In this document: piece after piece, positions 37,508-46,667 of the stretch
Numbering within the stretch: position 1 is the stretch's first letter
Layout: each line of letters starts with the position of its first letter
Assembly (NCBI RefSeq): GCF_035961655.1
Contig: NZ_CP108393.1
Coordinates: forward strand, 3,703,501 to 3,767,500
Direction: 5' to 3'
DNA length: 64,000 nt
DNA from: Streptomyces sp. NBC_01317
GTDB taxonomy: Bacteria > Actinomycetota > Actinomycetes > Streptomycetales > Streptomycetaceae
Translations under genes and position numbers: made by a program
Notes under the pieces: generated by a model
What the model saw: the letters and a program-made list of their open reading frames with translations, nothing else
Told to the model about the DNA's origin: nothing
Database searches by the model: none

Positions 37508-40500
37508 TTATCCCCCGAAACCCCTCGCCCGCCGCAGCGAGGAGAGCGCCTCCAAGGCCCGCTCCTCCTCACCGCGAGCACCGCTCCGTTTGCAGAGCGT
37601 GAGTGTTTCCTCCAGGCGAGCCTCGGCCCGCTCCAAGCGCCCACTGTCCAGTTCGGCCTGCGCCAGGTCGTAGAGGACGCCGGCCACCTCACCGGTGGCG
37701 CCGATTCTCCTCAGCACCGCCAGGGCGGCAATGAGCTGGGCCAACGCCTGCTCACTGCGACCAGTCATCCGGTACGCCCTGCCGATGCCGGCGAGAGCGA
37801 TACCCTCCCCGCGCACGTCCCCCACGCCGCGGAGCACCGGTAACGCACGGGCATACAAAGCGAGCGCTTCGTCCGTCTTCCGGCGAGGGGTCAGCACGCT
37901 CGCGAGGTTCATCCAGAGTGTGGCGCGATCACCCCTGCTCCCCATGGTCTCCGAGACCTCGATCGCTTCTCGATAAGCCCGCTCCGCCGCTTCCAGATTT
38001 CCCATCTGCTGTTGCAGTTCGGCGAGATTGTTCAAGGTGCGATATCTTCCCCTGTCGTCGCCGGCATCGGTAAAACCGGCAAAAGCCCGCAGGAAGTATT
38101 CAAGCGCGACCTGATTCTGCCCAAGATGAAGATGTGTGATGCCGAGTAAATTCAGACTGCGCGCCACTTGTAATCGATCGTTCGATCGCAGTCGCAAATC
38201 AAGGGAGCGTTCCTGGAGCGTCTGAGCCAGTACGTACTGCCCGGTGTGCCACAGCGGGATCGACAACTGGTGAACCGCTTCGCTTTCCAGATCTTCATCC
38301 TTCAACGACCGCGCGATACCCAGCGCCTCACGCGCCATCGCGTACCCCTCGTCGTACTGGCCACTGTGAGCACACACCGCACCCAGATCCAGCAGAGCCC
38401 GCGCCCGCGCACCGTCGTCCCCGACGGCCCGCCAGTGCGCGACGGCACGACGCAGCAGGGGCTCGGCCACCTCCAGATGGCCCTCCAGATCCAAGAACCC
38501 CGCCAACACATGCGTGTGCAGCGCCAGTTCGGCCTCGGAGCCGTACCGCCGCGTCCAGTCCAACGCCCTCAGCAGATTCGCGCCCTCGGTGATCAGCCAC
38601 TGCTCGGCCGCCTGCGCGTCCGCGATCTCCGGCTCCCGCGTGGCGGAGTGGCCACCACCGTCGGCGTCGACAACGATCCGGCAGCGGAACGGATAGGCCA
38701 ACCGGTCGGCCCGGTCCGCGACCCGTACATAGTGATCGACAAGACGCCGAAGTGCCTGCTCCGAGGCCCCTTCGACTTCGCCGCCGGAAGCGGAATCAGA
38801 ATCCCCCGTATGGTCGCTGAGCGTTCGGGCGTATTCGCGCAGAAGATCGTGAACCGTGAACCGGTGCGGCGACGGCTCGGAAATCAGGTGGTGAGCCTGG
38901 AGTTCCTCCAGCGCACGTTCGGTCTCCTCGAAGGAGAGGTCGGCGAGGGCCGCCACCGCGTGCGTACCGAACTGCACGCCGAAGTGCAGTCCGACCTGCC
39001 GGAAGACAAGCTGTTGCACAGGCGTGAGTGCGCGGTACGACAATCCGAAAACATGGGACAACGTCCTCTCTCCGTCCCGCATTTCTGAGAGGTGCTCCAT
39101 CCCGCTCGTCAACTGCTTGAGCAGGTCGGACGTCGTCCACGACGGCCGGGAAAGCAGACGGCTGGCCACAAGCTCGACGGCCAGCGGCAGATATCCACAA
39201 ATGCGAACGATCTCCGCCGCATCCGAGGCCAGGACAGTACGCCGGCCCCCGAGCCGCTGCGCGAAGAGCGCGACGGCGTCCTCACGCGGCAGCACGTCGA
39301 GGGAGACGGGCCGCACACCGGGCAGACCGGGAAGCCGCTGCCGACTGGTCACGATCACCGCCGTCGGGGACGCCCCGGGGAGCAGAGGCCGGACCTGGGC
39401 GGCCCCCGCGGCGTCGTCCAGTATCACCAGCATGCGGCGGTCCCGCACCGTGGTGCGCCAGAGCGAGACCAACCCGTCCAGATCCTTGGGCAGTTCGCCC
39501 GGCGGGGTGTCGAGCAGGCGCAGCAACTCCGTGAGCGCGCGGACGGCCGTCAGCGGCTCACGGTCCGGGGCATGGCCGTGCAGATGCAGATAAATCCGGC
39601 CTTCGGGGAACTCCTCGCGCAGTTGATGCCCGAGATGCACTGCCATCGACGTCTTCCCGATGCCCCCCATGCCGTCGATGGCCTCGATGGTGACCACCGG
39701 CGCCGAGGTACGGCTCGTCTCGGAGAGCGCCGCCGTGAGCAGCCGCAGTTCGTCGTGCCGCCCCACCCAGGGGACATCACGCGGCAAGTTGTCAGGAACC
39801 CGGTTTGTCGTCCGGGAAGGGGTACGCCTGCCGATCCCGGACTGCCCCAGCAGCGCCGCCGCCGGGGTTCCTGAGAGGATTCCCTGATGGACGCGGTGCA
39901 GGCGACGGCCCGCGTCGAGGCCGATGTCACGGACGACACGCTGCCGCGTCCTCTGCACCAGCTTGGTCGCCTCGGCGGAGCGGCTGCTGCCGTACAGGGC
40001 GAGGGCCAGTCGCTCGACCAGGGCCTCGTCGACCGGATGCTCCTCGACCAGAGGCAGCAGTACGGGTACGGCCTCCGCGAACTTCCCTGCCCCCATGAGG
40101 ATTTCGGCCCGGACCATGGCGGCGGTGAGGCTGCTCTCGGCGACCGTGGCACGCAGATGACCTGCCCAGTACGCGGAAATCCCCGCCAGGGCCTCGCCGC
40201 GCCAGAGGCCCGCCGCCAGGTCCAGCAGGCGAATGGCCTCGTCCTCGTCGTCGCTGTCCTTCAGAGAGCGGGCCTGGTCGACATAACTCGTGTAGCGACG
40301 CAGGTCGACCCGGTCCGGATCGACCTGCATGACATACGAGTTGGTCCGGCTGTTGATCGCGGGCGCGTCACCCCCGGCGATCCGAAAGGCTTTTCGGATA
40401 CGCGATACGTGGGCGTGCAGCGCTTCTCTGGCTTTGGCCGGCGGGTTGTCGTCCCAGATCCGGTGGATCAGCGTATCCACACTCACCGTACGACTGGCAT

Positions 40501-40609
40501 CCCAGGCCAGAGCGGCGAGCGCCAGGCGGGTCTTGGTGGAACCGAGATCATTGCGTCGGCCGAGGGCCCGTACTTCGACCGATCCTGAAAGTCGAATCTC
40601 GAACTCCAC
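37508..40609 (-). CDS. AfsR/SARP family regulator with NB-ARC and TPR domains
   Basis: 1033 aa. N-terminal OmpR-type winged helix (residues about 10-90, DTLIHRIWDDNPPAKAREALHAHVSRIRKAF), BTAD domain (95-245), NB-ARC ATPase with Walker A GMGGIGKTS at about 313-321 and VILDDAAGAAQVRPLLPG, then about ten TPR units in the last 400 residues. This is the full AfsR architecture. In-frame TTA codons occur at 37841, 38147 and 38171 (at least three), so translation should depend on the bldA tRNA. It is convergent with the oxygenase operon and divergent from another STAND gene, and may activate one of them. Confidence 0.93.
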   Translation of the reverse strand: MEFEIRLSGSVEVRALGRRNDLGSTKTRLALAALAWDASRTVSVDTLIHRIWDDNPPAKAREALHAHVSRIRKAFRIAGGDAPAINSRTNSYVMQVDPDRVDLRRYTSYVDQARSLKDSDDEDEAIRLLDLAAGLWRGEALAGISAYWAGHLRATVAESSLTAAMVRAEILMGAGKFAEAVPVLLPLVEEHPVDEALVERLALALYGSSRSAEATKLVQRTRQRVVRDIGLDAGRRLHRVHQGILSGTPAAALLGQSGIGRRTPSRTTNRVPDNLPRDVPWVGRHDELRLLTAALSETSRTSAPVVTIEAIDGMGGIGKTSMAVHLGHQLREEFPEGRIYLHLHGHAPDREPLTAVRALTELLRLLDTPPGELPKDLDGLVSLWRTTVRDRRMLVILDDAAGAAQVRPLLPGASPTAVIVTSRQRLPGLPGVRPVSLDVLPREDAVALFAQRLGGRRTVLASDAAEIVRICGYLPLAVELVASRLLSRPSWTTSDLLKQLTSGMEHLSEMRDGERTLSHVFGLSYRALTPVQQLVFRQVGLHFGVQFGTHAVAALADLSFEETERALEELQAHHLISEPSPHRFTVHDLLREYARTLSDHTGDSDSASGGEVEGASEQALRRLVDHYVRVADRADRLAYPFRCRIVVDADGGGHSATREPEIADAQAAEQWLITEGANLLRALDWTRRYGSEAELALHTHVLAGFLDLEGHLEVAEPLLRRAVAHWRAVGDDGARARALLDLGAVCAHSGQYDEGYAMAREALGIARSLKDEDLESEAVHQLSIPLWHTGQYVLAQTLQERSLDLRLRSNDRLQVARSLNLLGITHLHLGQNQVALEYFLRAFAGFTDAGDDRGRYRTLNNLAELQQQMGNLEAAERAYREAIEVSETMGSRGDRATLWMNLASVLTPRRKTDEALALYARALPVLRGVGDVRGEGIALAGIGRAYRMTGRSEQALAQLIAALAVLRRIGATGEVAGVLYDLAQAELDSGRLERAEARLEETLTLCKRSGARGEEERALEALSSLRRARGFGG

Positions 40610-40838
40610 CAGCGTCCTTCCGCCGGTCCGGCCTCTCCTGGCCGGGTATCCGAGGATGTCACGCGGTAGTCATGCGTGGCCATCAAGGCCCCATTTAAGT
40701 CCGAAATTGATTCATCTAAGAACGATTCCGTTCAGCCGCCCCCGAGGCAGGGGAAGGACTCCACGACGGTCACTGACGAAGCGCGTCCGGTGCATATGCT
40801 GTTGGCATGAGCCGGGCAGTGCGTATGGGGGTACGGAC

Positions 40839-43424
40839 GTGGCATTTCCTGAATCCGGCACACCGGAAGCATTGTTATCGGCCATGGCCTTGTGTGCCAG
40901 GGACCGGGAATCCCTCGCGTGGCGGGAATTGGCCCACGTTCTCCGCGCGACGGCTCGGGTGGATCAGGGGGTGGCCGAGTTGTGGCGCGCGGTGGAAACG
41001 GCCACGGCCGCTGTCGGAGTCACCCCGGCGATGGCGCAACTGGCCTGGGCGGTCGCCGCGTTGGCTTCGCGCGATTCCGGCACGGAGGCGGCGGTGACCG
41101 ACTGGCTCCGGCGGCACACCCCGCCCACGGTCAGCAGGGACGATGCGAACCCGGACCGCACGAACCCGGACCGCACGGACTCGAACCGTACGGACTCCGA
41201 CCGTGCGGACTCCGACCGTACGAACGCGGATCGTACGAACGCCATCGGCGGGGCCGCCGTCATCCACGGCCCGGCCGTGCAGGCACGCGACATCCACGGC
41301 GGCATCCACGTGCACCATTCCGCCCCACAGGACAGACCCCGGCCTCCGGCGCCCCGCCAATTTCCGCCCGTACGACGGCAGTTGGTCGACCGGGAGAGCG
41401 ACGTACGAGCCCTGGACGCCCTCCGCGCGCAGCATCCTCCGCACACCCACCAACTCCTGGTGGTCAGTGGCTTCGCGGGCGTCGGGAAAACAACACTCGT
41501 CTCCCGCTGGCTGCGTGATCAGGCGGACAGCTTTCCCGACGGCCAGCTGTACGCCGATCTGGGCGGCCACGCCACCGGCGGAGAGGCCGGGGAAGGCAGG
41601 GAAGGCGGGGAGACCAGGGAGGCCGGCGGGCCGGTTGTCCGGCCGGTTCGCCCCACCGCCGTACTGGAAGGCTTTCTGCACGCCCTCGGGGCCGCCTCCG
41701 TACCGGCGGACCTCGCCCAACGAATCGCCCTCTGGCGCTCGTTGACCGCGGACCTGCGGCTCGGCGTCTTCCTGGACAACGCATACACGGCGGCGCAGGT
41801 CCGCCCGCTCCTGTTCGGTTCAGCGACGGGCCTCACGGTCGTGACCAGCAGAAACCATCTCACCGGGCTGCTGGTCGACGGCGCGGCCCTCCACCGGCTG
41901 GGAACCCTCACCACGGAATCGGCCGTCAAGCTGCTGGCCGCCGGCGGTGGCGGCAGCCGCGTCGCACAGGACCCGGTCGCGGCACGCGAGGTCGTCACCC
42001 TGTGCGCCTGCCTCCCCCTCGCGGTCTGCCTGGCGGCCGCACAACTCGCCGTCCGTCCGAACCGTTCCGTATCCGCCCTCGCCGCGAGCCTGTCCCAGGG
42101 ACAGGGGTCGCTCGACGCCCTACGTATCGATGGAGAAGCCGTGGTGCGTACCGCACTTGACCTCTCGTACGAACTGCTGCCGCACGACAGCGCGACGCTC
42201 TACCGGCGGATGGGTCTGCTGCCCACGGACCGCTACGACCTCTTCTTGCTGACCGCGAGCACCGCCGACAACACCACCACCGCGGAGGCCGTCGAACTGG
42301 CCCTCGACGCACTGCTGGAAGCGAATCTCCTGGAGGAGACGGGCTCGGGCGTCTACCGCTTCCACGACCTCGTACGCCCCCACGCGCGGCGGCTCGGCAC
42401 AGCGGAGGAATCCGTTGCGCGGTACGAGCACACACTGCGCCGGTACGTGGCCTGGTGCCTGGCCACCGCGAGCGAGGCGGAGACGATCCTCACGCCCAGC
42501 CACCGCATGCCGATCTCTGACTATGCATCAGATTCACCTGACGCACCGGCTGTTGTACCGACCCCCCTCGCGGGGCCGGCCGAGGCGCTGGACTGGCTCG
42601 ACACCCACCGTGACGGTCTGATGGGCGCCGTACGGCACTGTGCGGATGCCGGATGGCACACCGCCTGCTGGCGCCTGGTGGACGTGATGTGGCCTTTGTT
42701 CCTACGCCTCCGGCCCACGGACCTGTGGATCGAGGCACACCGCGAGGGCCTCGCGGCGGCGCGCGCGAGCGGGTCCAGAGCGGGCGAGGGACGCATGCTG
42801 ACCTCGGGTGCGATCGGCCTGCGCACCGCCGGCCGGTACGCGGAGTCCGCCGACTGGTACACGCAGGCGCTGGAGCACGCGACGTACGACGGAGACGTAC
42901 GACAGCAGGCGCAGGCACTCAACGGTCTCGGCCACCTCAGCCTGCTGACCTCACAACTGGACGAGGCGCGCGGGTACTTCGAGAACGCCCTGCGGCTACG
43001 GGAGTCCATCGGATACCTGCGCGGGGCCGCACTTTCCCGAAGACGCTTGGGGGAGACCGCCCTAGCGGCGGGCGAACTCTCCACGGCGGCCGATTACTTG
43101 GTCCGCGCACATGCCGAACTCGACGCGCAGGAAGAGCACTACGAGGCCGCCCGCGCTCTGGCCCTCCTCGGACACGTCCTGGCGTCCGACGGCGATCACG
43201 AAGGGGGCACGGCGCGGCTGCGGGAGGCGCTGGGGATGTTCCGTGGAGCCGGCGCCCGGTCGGAACACTGGCAGGCGCGTTCCCTGGAATGGCTCGGACA
43301 GGCCGCCGAACAGCGGGGCGACGGGGAGGAGGCCGGTCGCTGTTACGAGGCGGCCCGGGAGCTGTACGGGCGGCAGGACCCGGCCGACGCGCGGCGCGTG
43401 GACGACCGGCTGCGGCACCTGTGA
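40839..43424 (+). CDS. STAND ATPase (NB-ARC) with TPR repeats and a small N-terminal domain
   Basis: 861 aa from the GTG at 40839; the long upstream frame is antisense to the SARP gene. An N-terminal helical domain (about 1-95), a repetitive DRTNP linker (104-133), the motif GPAVQARDIHGGIHVH common before NB-ARC in actinobacteria, Walker A GFAGVGKTTL (about 210-219), TVVTSRNHLTGL, a winged helix and C-terminal TPRs. No SARP DNA-binding domain, so it is not a classical pathway activator. Codon 13 is TTA (40875-40877). It may be a signalling or anti-phage STAND protein, or a co-regulator. Confidence 0.88.
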   Translation: MAFPESGTPEALLSAMALCARDRESLAWRELAHVLRATARVDQGVAELWRAVETATAAVGVTPAMAQLAWAVAALASRDSGTEAAVTDWLRRHTPPTVSRDDANPDRTNPDRTDSNRTDSDRADSDRTNADRTNAIGGAAVIHGPAVQARDIHGGIHVHHSAPQDRPRPPAPRQFPPVRRQLVDRESDVRALDALRAQHPPHTHQLLVVSGFAGVGKTTLVSRWLRDQADSFPDGQLYADLGGHATGGEAGEGREGGETREAGGPVVRPVRPTAVLEGFLHALGAASVPADLAQRIALWRSLTADLRLGVFLDNAYTAAQVRPLLFGSATGLTVVTSRNHLTGLLVDGAALHRLGTLTTESAVKLLAAGGGGSRVAQDPVAAREVVTLCACLPLAVCLAAAQLAVRPNRSVSALAASLSQGQGSLDALRIDGEAVVRTALDLSYELLPHDSATLYRRMGLLPTDRYDLFLLTASTADNTTTAEAVELALDALLEANLLEETGSGVYRFHDLVRPHARRLGTAEESVARYEHTLRRYVAWCLATASEAETILTPSHRMPISDYASDSPDAPAVVPTPLAGPAEALDWLDTHRDGLMGAVRHCADAGWHTACWRLVDVMWPLFLRLRPTDLWIEAHREGLAAARASGSRAGEGRMLTSGAIGLRTAGRYAESADWYTQALEHATYDGDVRQQAQALNGLGHLSLLTSQLDEARGYFENALRLRESIGYLRGAALSRRRLGETALAAGELSTAADYLVRAHAELDAQEEHYEAARALALLGHVLASDGDHEGGTARLREALGMFRGAGARSEHWQARSLEWLGQAAEQRGDGEEAGRCYEAARELYGRQDPADARRVDDRLRHL
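41148..41237 (+). repeat. Six 15-bp repeats in the STAND gene linker
   Basis: Six imperfect units encoding (N/D)(P/S/A)(D/N)R(T/A), just after the N-terminal domain. They form a flexible polar linker. Confidence 0.9.
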
Positions 43425-43453
43425 GCGGTGCCGCAGCCGGTGCCGGATTCCTA

Positions 43454-44586
43454 GTCTTCTGAGTCAGGAATTCTGTTCAGATGTTTAGACTTGGCCTGTG
43501 GCACGTACTGGACGGCCGAAGGCCGAGTTGGTTCTGTCGGACGAGGAGCGGGCTGCGCTCGAGGGGTGGGTGCGGAGCCGTTCCACGCCGCAGGCGTGGG
43601 CCTTGCGCTGTCGGATCATCCTGGCCTGCGCGGAGGGCGCCTCCAACAAGGACGTCGCTGCCCGGCTCGGCGCGACGCCGCATGCGGTGGGCCGCTGGCG
43701 GGCGAGGTTCGTCGAGTATCGGATCGCCGGCCTGGGTGACATGCCCCGCTCGGGCGGTCCCCGGACGGTGAGCGACGAGCAGGTGGCCGCGCTGGTCACC
43801 AGGACGCTGGAGTCGGCTCCGAAGAACGCGACGCACTGGTCGACGCGGTCGATGGCGAGGCGGACGGGCCTGTCGCAGTCGACGGTGTCGCGGGTCTGGC
43901 GGGCGTTCGGTCTGCAGCCGCACCGGTCGCAGACGTTCAAGCTGTCGACAGACCCGTACTTCGTCGACAAGGTCCACGATGTCGTCGGCCTCTGTCTGGA
44001 CCCGCCCGAGCGGGCTCTGGTCTTCTGCGTGGACGAGAAGTCGCAGATCCAGGCCCTCGATCGCTCGCAGCCGGTGCTGCCGATGATGCCCGGAGTGCCG
44101 CAACGCGTCACGCACGACTATGTCCGCGCCGGCACCACCACCCTGTTCGCCGCCCTGGAGGTCGCCACAGGCAAGGTCATCGGTTCCCTGCATCGCCGCC
44201 ACCGCGCCGAGGAGTTCAAGAAGTTCCTCGTCAAACTCGACCGGGAAGTGCCCGACGGCCTCGACATCCACCTCGTGCTGGACAACTACGCCACCCACAA
44301 GACCCCGGCCATCAAGACATGGCTACTGGCCCACCCGCGGTTCCATCTGCACTTCACGCCGACTGGATCGTCCTGGCTCAATCTTGTGGAGCGATGGTTC
44401 GCCGAGCTGACGAACAAACAGATACGGCGAGGCGTCCACAAGACCGTCCAGGCCCTGGAGAAGGACATCCGGACCTGGATCACAGCCTGGAACACCGACC
44501 CCAGGCCCTACATCTGGACCAAGACCGCGGACGAGATCCTCGAACGCCTCGCCTCATATCTGAACAGAATTCCTGACTCAGAAGAC
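43454..44586 (+). mobile_element. IS630-family insertion sequence, complete
   Basis: 1133 bp with terminal inverted repeats of at least 29 bases, perfect on reading, beginning GTCTTCTGAGTCAGGAATTC on each end (read inward), flanked on both sides by TA, the IS630 target. One intact transposase. It is inserted downstream of the STAND gene, immediately beside a palindromic 81-bp element. The symmetric C and G outside the TA leave open whether the true ends are CTAG. Confidence 0.93.
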
Positions 44587-44589
44587 TAG
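43498..44589 (+). CDS. IS630 family transposase
   Basis: 363 aa, single frame and apparently functional. N-terminal helix-turn-helix (ASNKDVAARLGATPHAVGRWRARF), a second HTH (TGLSQSTVSRVWRAFG), then the DDE catalytic core: Asp in CVDEKSQ, Asp in LVLDNYATHK, Glu in SSWLNLVERWF. The last codons lie inside the right inverted repeat, and the stop TAG is completed by the TA target and the following G, outside the element as drawn. Confidence 0.95.
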   Translation: MARTGRPKAELVLSDEERAALEGWVRSRSTPQAWALRCRIILACAEGASNKDVAARLGATPHAVGRWRARFVEYRIAGLGDMPRSGGPRTVSDEQVAALVTRTLESAPKNATHWSTRSMARRTGLSQSTVSRVWRAFGLQPHRSQTFKLSTDPYFVDKVHDVVGLCLDPPERALVFCVDEKSQIQALDRSQPVLPMMPGVPQRVTHDYVRAGTTTLFAALEVATGKVIGSLHRRHRAEEFKKFLVKLDREVPDGLDIHLVLDNYATHKTPAIKTWLLAHPRFHLHFTPTGSSWLNLVERWFAELTNKQIRRGVHKTVQALEKDIRTWITAWNTDPRPYIWTKTADEILERLASYLNRIPDSED

Positions 44590-44669
44590 GGCGTGTCCGC
44601 GAAGTGGCGTCTGGCTCGCGACGCCCGGCACGCCCTCCGGGCGAACGACGCCACTTCGCGGACACGCCC
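44589..44669. mobile_element. MITE-like palindromic element (81 bp)
   Basis: Perfect 23-bp terminal inverted repeats starting GGGCGTGTCCGCGAAGTGGC, 35 bases between, and a TA on each side. The ends resemble Streptomyces IS ends as I recall them, but there is no coding capacity. It could also act as a terminator between convergent genes. Confidence 0.65.
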
Positions 44670-45142
44670 TACTCCCCGCCCCCCTCAAGGACGACGGACC
44701 TCAAGTCCCCCGACGAACCCCCGGCGACAACCCAGGCGTGCGCCACGGAGGCGACAACAAACGGAGGAGCCGGGAAGCGACCGACCGCCGCCCCCGCGGG
44801 CAGGACAACACTCCCGCCACCCCGTGCCCCCAGCGCACACCCACCGCCCCTGTCCGATACGGCGGCGACGAGACACCCCGGCCATCGCGCGACCAGCTGT
44901 TCCGCACGGGCGCGAGCCGCCACCGACGGCAGCGGCGCCCGCGCGACGAGTACATCGGCGTACTCCGCGCGGCGGGCTCCCCCTGGAGCGTCGGGGTTCA
45001 CCAACAGGTGTACGTCACAGGCCTGTTCGCGGGAGAACCCCGACCACCTCCCGTCCAACGGGACGGCCGCATCGACCCGTACACGCACCACACCGCTCCC
45101 CGTCACAGACCTCCATCCGACGGAGGCCCCCACAGCGACCAT
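44669..45142 (-). CDS. Hypothetical protein
   Basis: 157 aa from the ATG at 45142; the frame is open to 45307 but that part overlaps the next gene. Composition is protein-like (VRVRVDAAVPLDGRWSGFSREQACDVHLLVNPDAPGGARRAEYADVLVARAPL) with no family I can name. The stop TAG uses the last base of the MITE-like element plus its TA, so the native C-terminus may have been cut by that insertion. It is last of three minus-strand genes with the glycosyl/phospho-transferase and acyltransferase. Confidence 0.55.
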   Translation of the reverse strand: MVAVGASVGWRSVTGSGVVRVRVDAAVPLDGRWSGFSREQACDVHLLVNPDAPGGARRAEYADVLVARAPLPSVAARARAEQLVARWPGCLVAAVSDRGGGCALGARGGGSVVLPAGAAVGRFPAPPFVVASVAHAWVVAGGSSGDLRSVVLEGGGE

Positions 45143-45273
45143 CCCGCCGAGGGAACCCGTACAGGCGTGGTCCCCACCGAGGAAGCGAACCCACCCCCAC
45201 CTCACGCAGGGCAGTGCCGCCTCGGAGGAGTCTTCCTCACTCCCCGTACGCCGCCCCCCGACAGGCCGGCCCC

Positions 45274-46515
45274 TCACTGCGCCATCCCCAGAGAACCGGC
45301 CTCCCACTGCTCCAGCGGAGAGGGCAGCGGCAGGGGCGGAACGGGCGGCGCGCTGGCGGGTTCGCCCAGCTCCAGCATGGAGTAGATGACCGTACGCATC
45401 CGCTGGTGGAACTCTCCGGGCGCAGACGACAGCAGGGCGGCGACCTGGGCGTACTGCCCCGGACGATGCTGTCGCGCCGCGTACCGCAACTGCTCGTCCA
45501 GCGGATGCCCGGGGGTGACCACCGGCGCGACGGTGGCAAGAAGCGCCGCCGGGGAGTACGCGGCGATCTCACGCCTCGGTCCGGGCGTGAGCAGTACGGC
45601 GGCGTCGGTCAGCGTACTGTACGCCGTAAGGGAGCCATGGTCCCCGATCACCCAGTCGGCCGCGATCAGCAGAGACTGCCAGTCCGCCTCCGGTGGCACC
45701 ACCGAGATCCCGCGTCCACGGCAGCCGGCCAGCCAGCTCCGCACCTGCCAGTTCCCGTGCCCGGAGAAGATGTTCGGGTGGAAGAGGAACGCCACCCGGT
45801 AGTCCTGGCCCGGGAGTTGGCTCAGGAGCTGCGGCAGCAGGGCGTCGATCCGCCCGAAGGTGGAGGTGGGCCCCCAGGTCGAGGTGACCACCACGAACGG
45901 CTGCCCCTCACCGAGCCCCAGCGCCCGCCGGTACTCCTCGCGCCGGGGCATGCCGGCCACGATGCGATCGACGCAGGGGTCGCCCACCACGTGGGCGACG
46001 GCCAGCGCCTCGGGGCACGAGAGCGCCAGTTCCTCCAGATCACGCTCATGCGCGTAGACGATCGCCGCGGGCCCGACGCGCCCCTCGTGCAGCAGATGCT
46101 GACGACTCAGCATCCCCGGCGCCCGCGTCTCCCCCGGCGCCAGCGACGAGGTGTCGGTCAGCAGTTTGGTGTGGCCGGCTCCGTGCGACATCCGCAGAAC
46201 CGGCGCGTTCAGCTCATGCACCCCCCGGGACCCGGCCGCGAGCACCAGGTCGAACTCGGCCCGCAGCGCCTCTTCCCAGGGCACGGTGGCGATCCCCAGA
46301 CTCTCCAGGTACCGCGCGACACCGCCACCGAACGCGTGCGGCGCGGCGGTGAAGACCACCTGGATCCGGAAGTCCGCCTCCAACAGGCAGAAAGCCTCGC
46401 GCAGACGCTGAGCGAAGGCCACGGTGTGGGCAACGACCAACACCTGCTTGCAGTCCGGTACGGTCAGCCACCGGCCTTGCTCGATCAGCGCCGATTGAGT
46501 GGTTTTGACAGACAC
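45274..46515 (-). CDS. CDP-glycerol glycerophosphotransferase-like (GT-B fold) protein
   Basis: 413 aa from the GTG at 46515, with GGGGGAG 4 bases upstream. The C-terminal half has the TagB/TagF-like patterns: SHGAGHTK (about 110-117), VVVTSTWGPTSTFG, FLFHPNIFSGHG and GDHGSLTAYS (291-300), the last matching the acceptor/CDP-binding GDxSS/GDYSS region. No membrane segment. It may transfer a polyol phosphate to a cell-surface or secondary-metabolite acceptor. The membrane acyltransferase upstream on the same strand suggests a joint role in envelope modification. The family assignment is from motifs only. Confidence 0.65.
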   Translation of the reverse strand: MSVKTTQSALIEQGRWLTVPDCKQVLVVAHTVAFAQRLREAFCLLEADFRIQVVFTAAPHAFGGGVARYLESLGIATVPWEEALRAEFDLVLAAGSRGVHELNAPVLRMSHGAGHTKLLTDTSSLAPGETRAPGMLSRQHLLHEGRVGPAAIVYAHERDLEELALSCPEALAVAHVVGDPCVDRIVAGMPRREEYRRALGLGEGQPFVVVTSTWGPTSTFGRIDALLPQLLSQLPGQDYRVAFLFHPNIFSGHGNWQVRSWLAGCRGRGISVVPPEADWQSLLIAADWVIGDHGSLTAYSTLTDAAVLLTPGPRREIAAYSPAALLATVAPVVTPGHPLDEQLRYAARQHRPGQYAQVAALLSSAPGEFHQRMRTVIYSMLELGEPASAPPVPPLPLPSPLEQWEAGSLGMAQ

Positions 46516-46634
46516 AATGCTCCCCCATGCTTGTCGGCTGCGTACAGCAGTCGACGGGGGAATGCCCGACACGTACGACGCTTTCCTTGCAACCACCTTG
46601 CAGCCACCTTGCCCGCCCGCACCTCACCGAAGAG

Positions 46635-46664
46635 GCCCCAGGTCAGGGCGAGATGTCCCAGGGC
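46635..46664. repeat. Imperfect copy of the tRNA-Thr-adjacent hairpin
   Basis: 27 of 30 bases match 48670-48699. Two of the three changes fall in one arm and weaken the stem. It begins 3 bases after the acyltransferase stop on the minus strand. Confidence 0.7.
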
Positions 46665-46667
46665 AGA

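Noticed and set aside
44589..44669. Small structured RNA
   Set aside because: Perfect long arms with TA flanks fit a transposable palindrome or terminator better than a conserved RNA; no promoter is seen.
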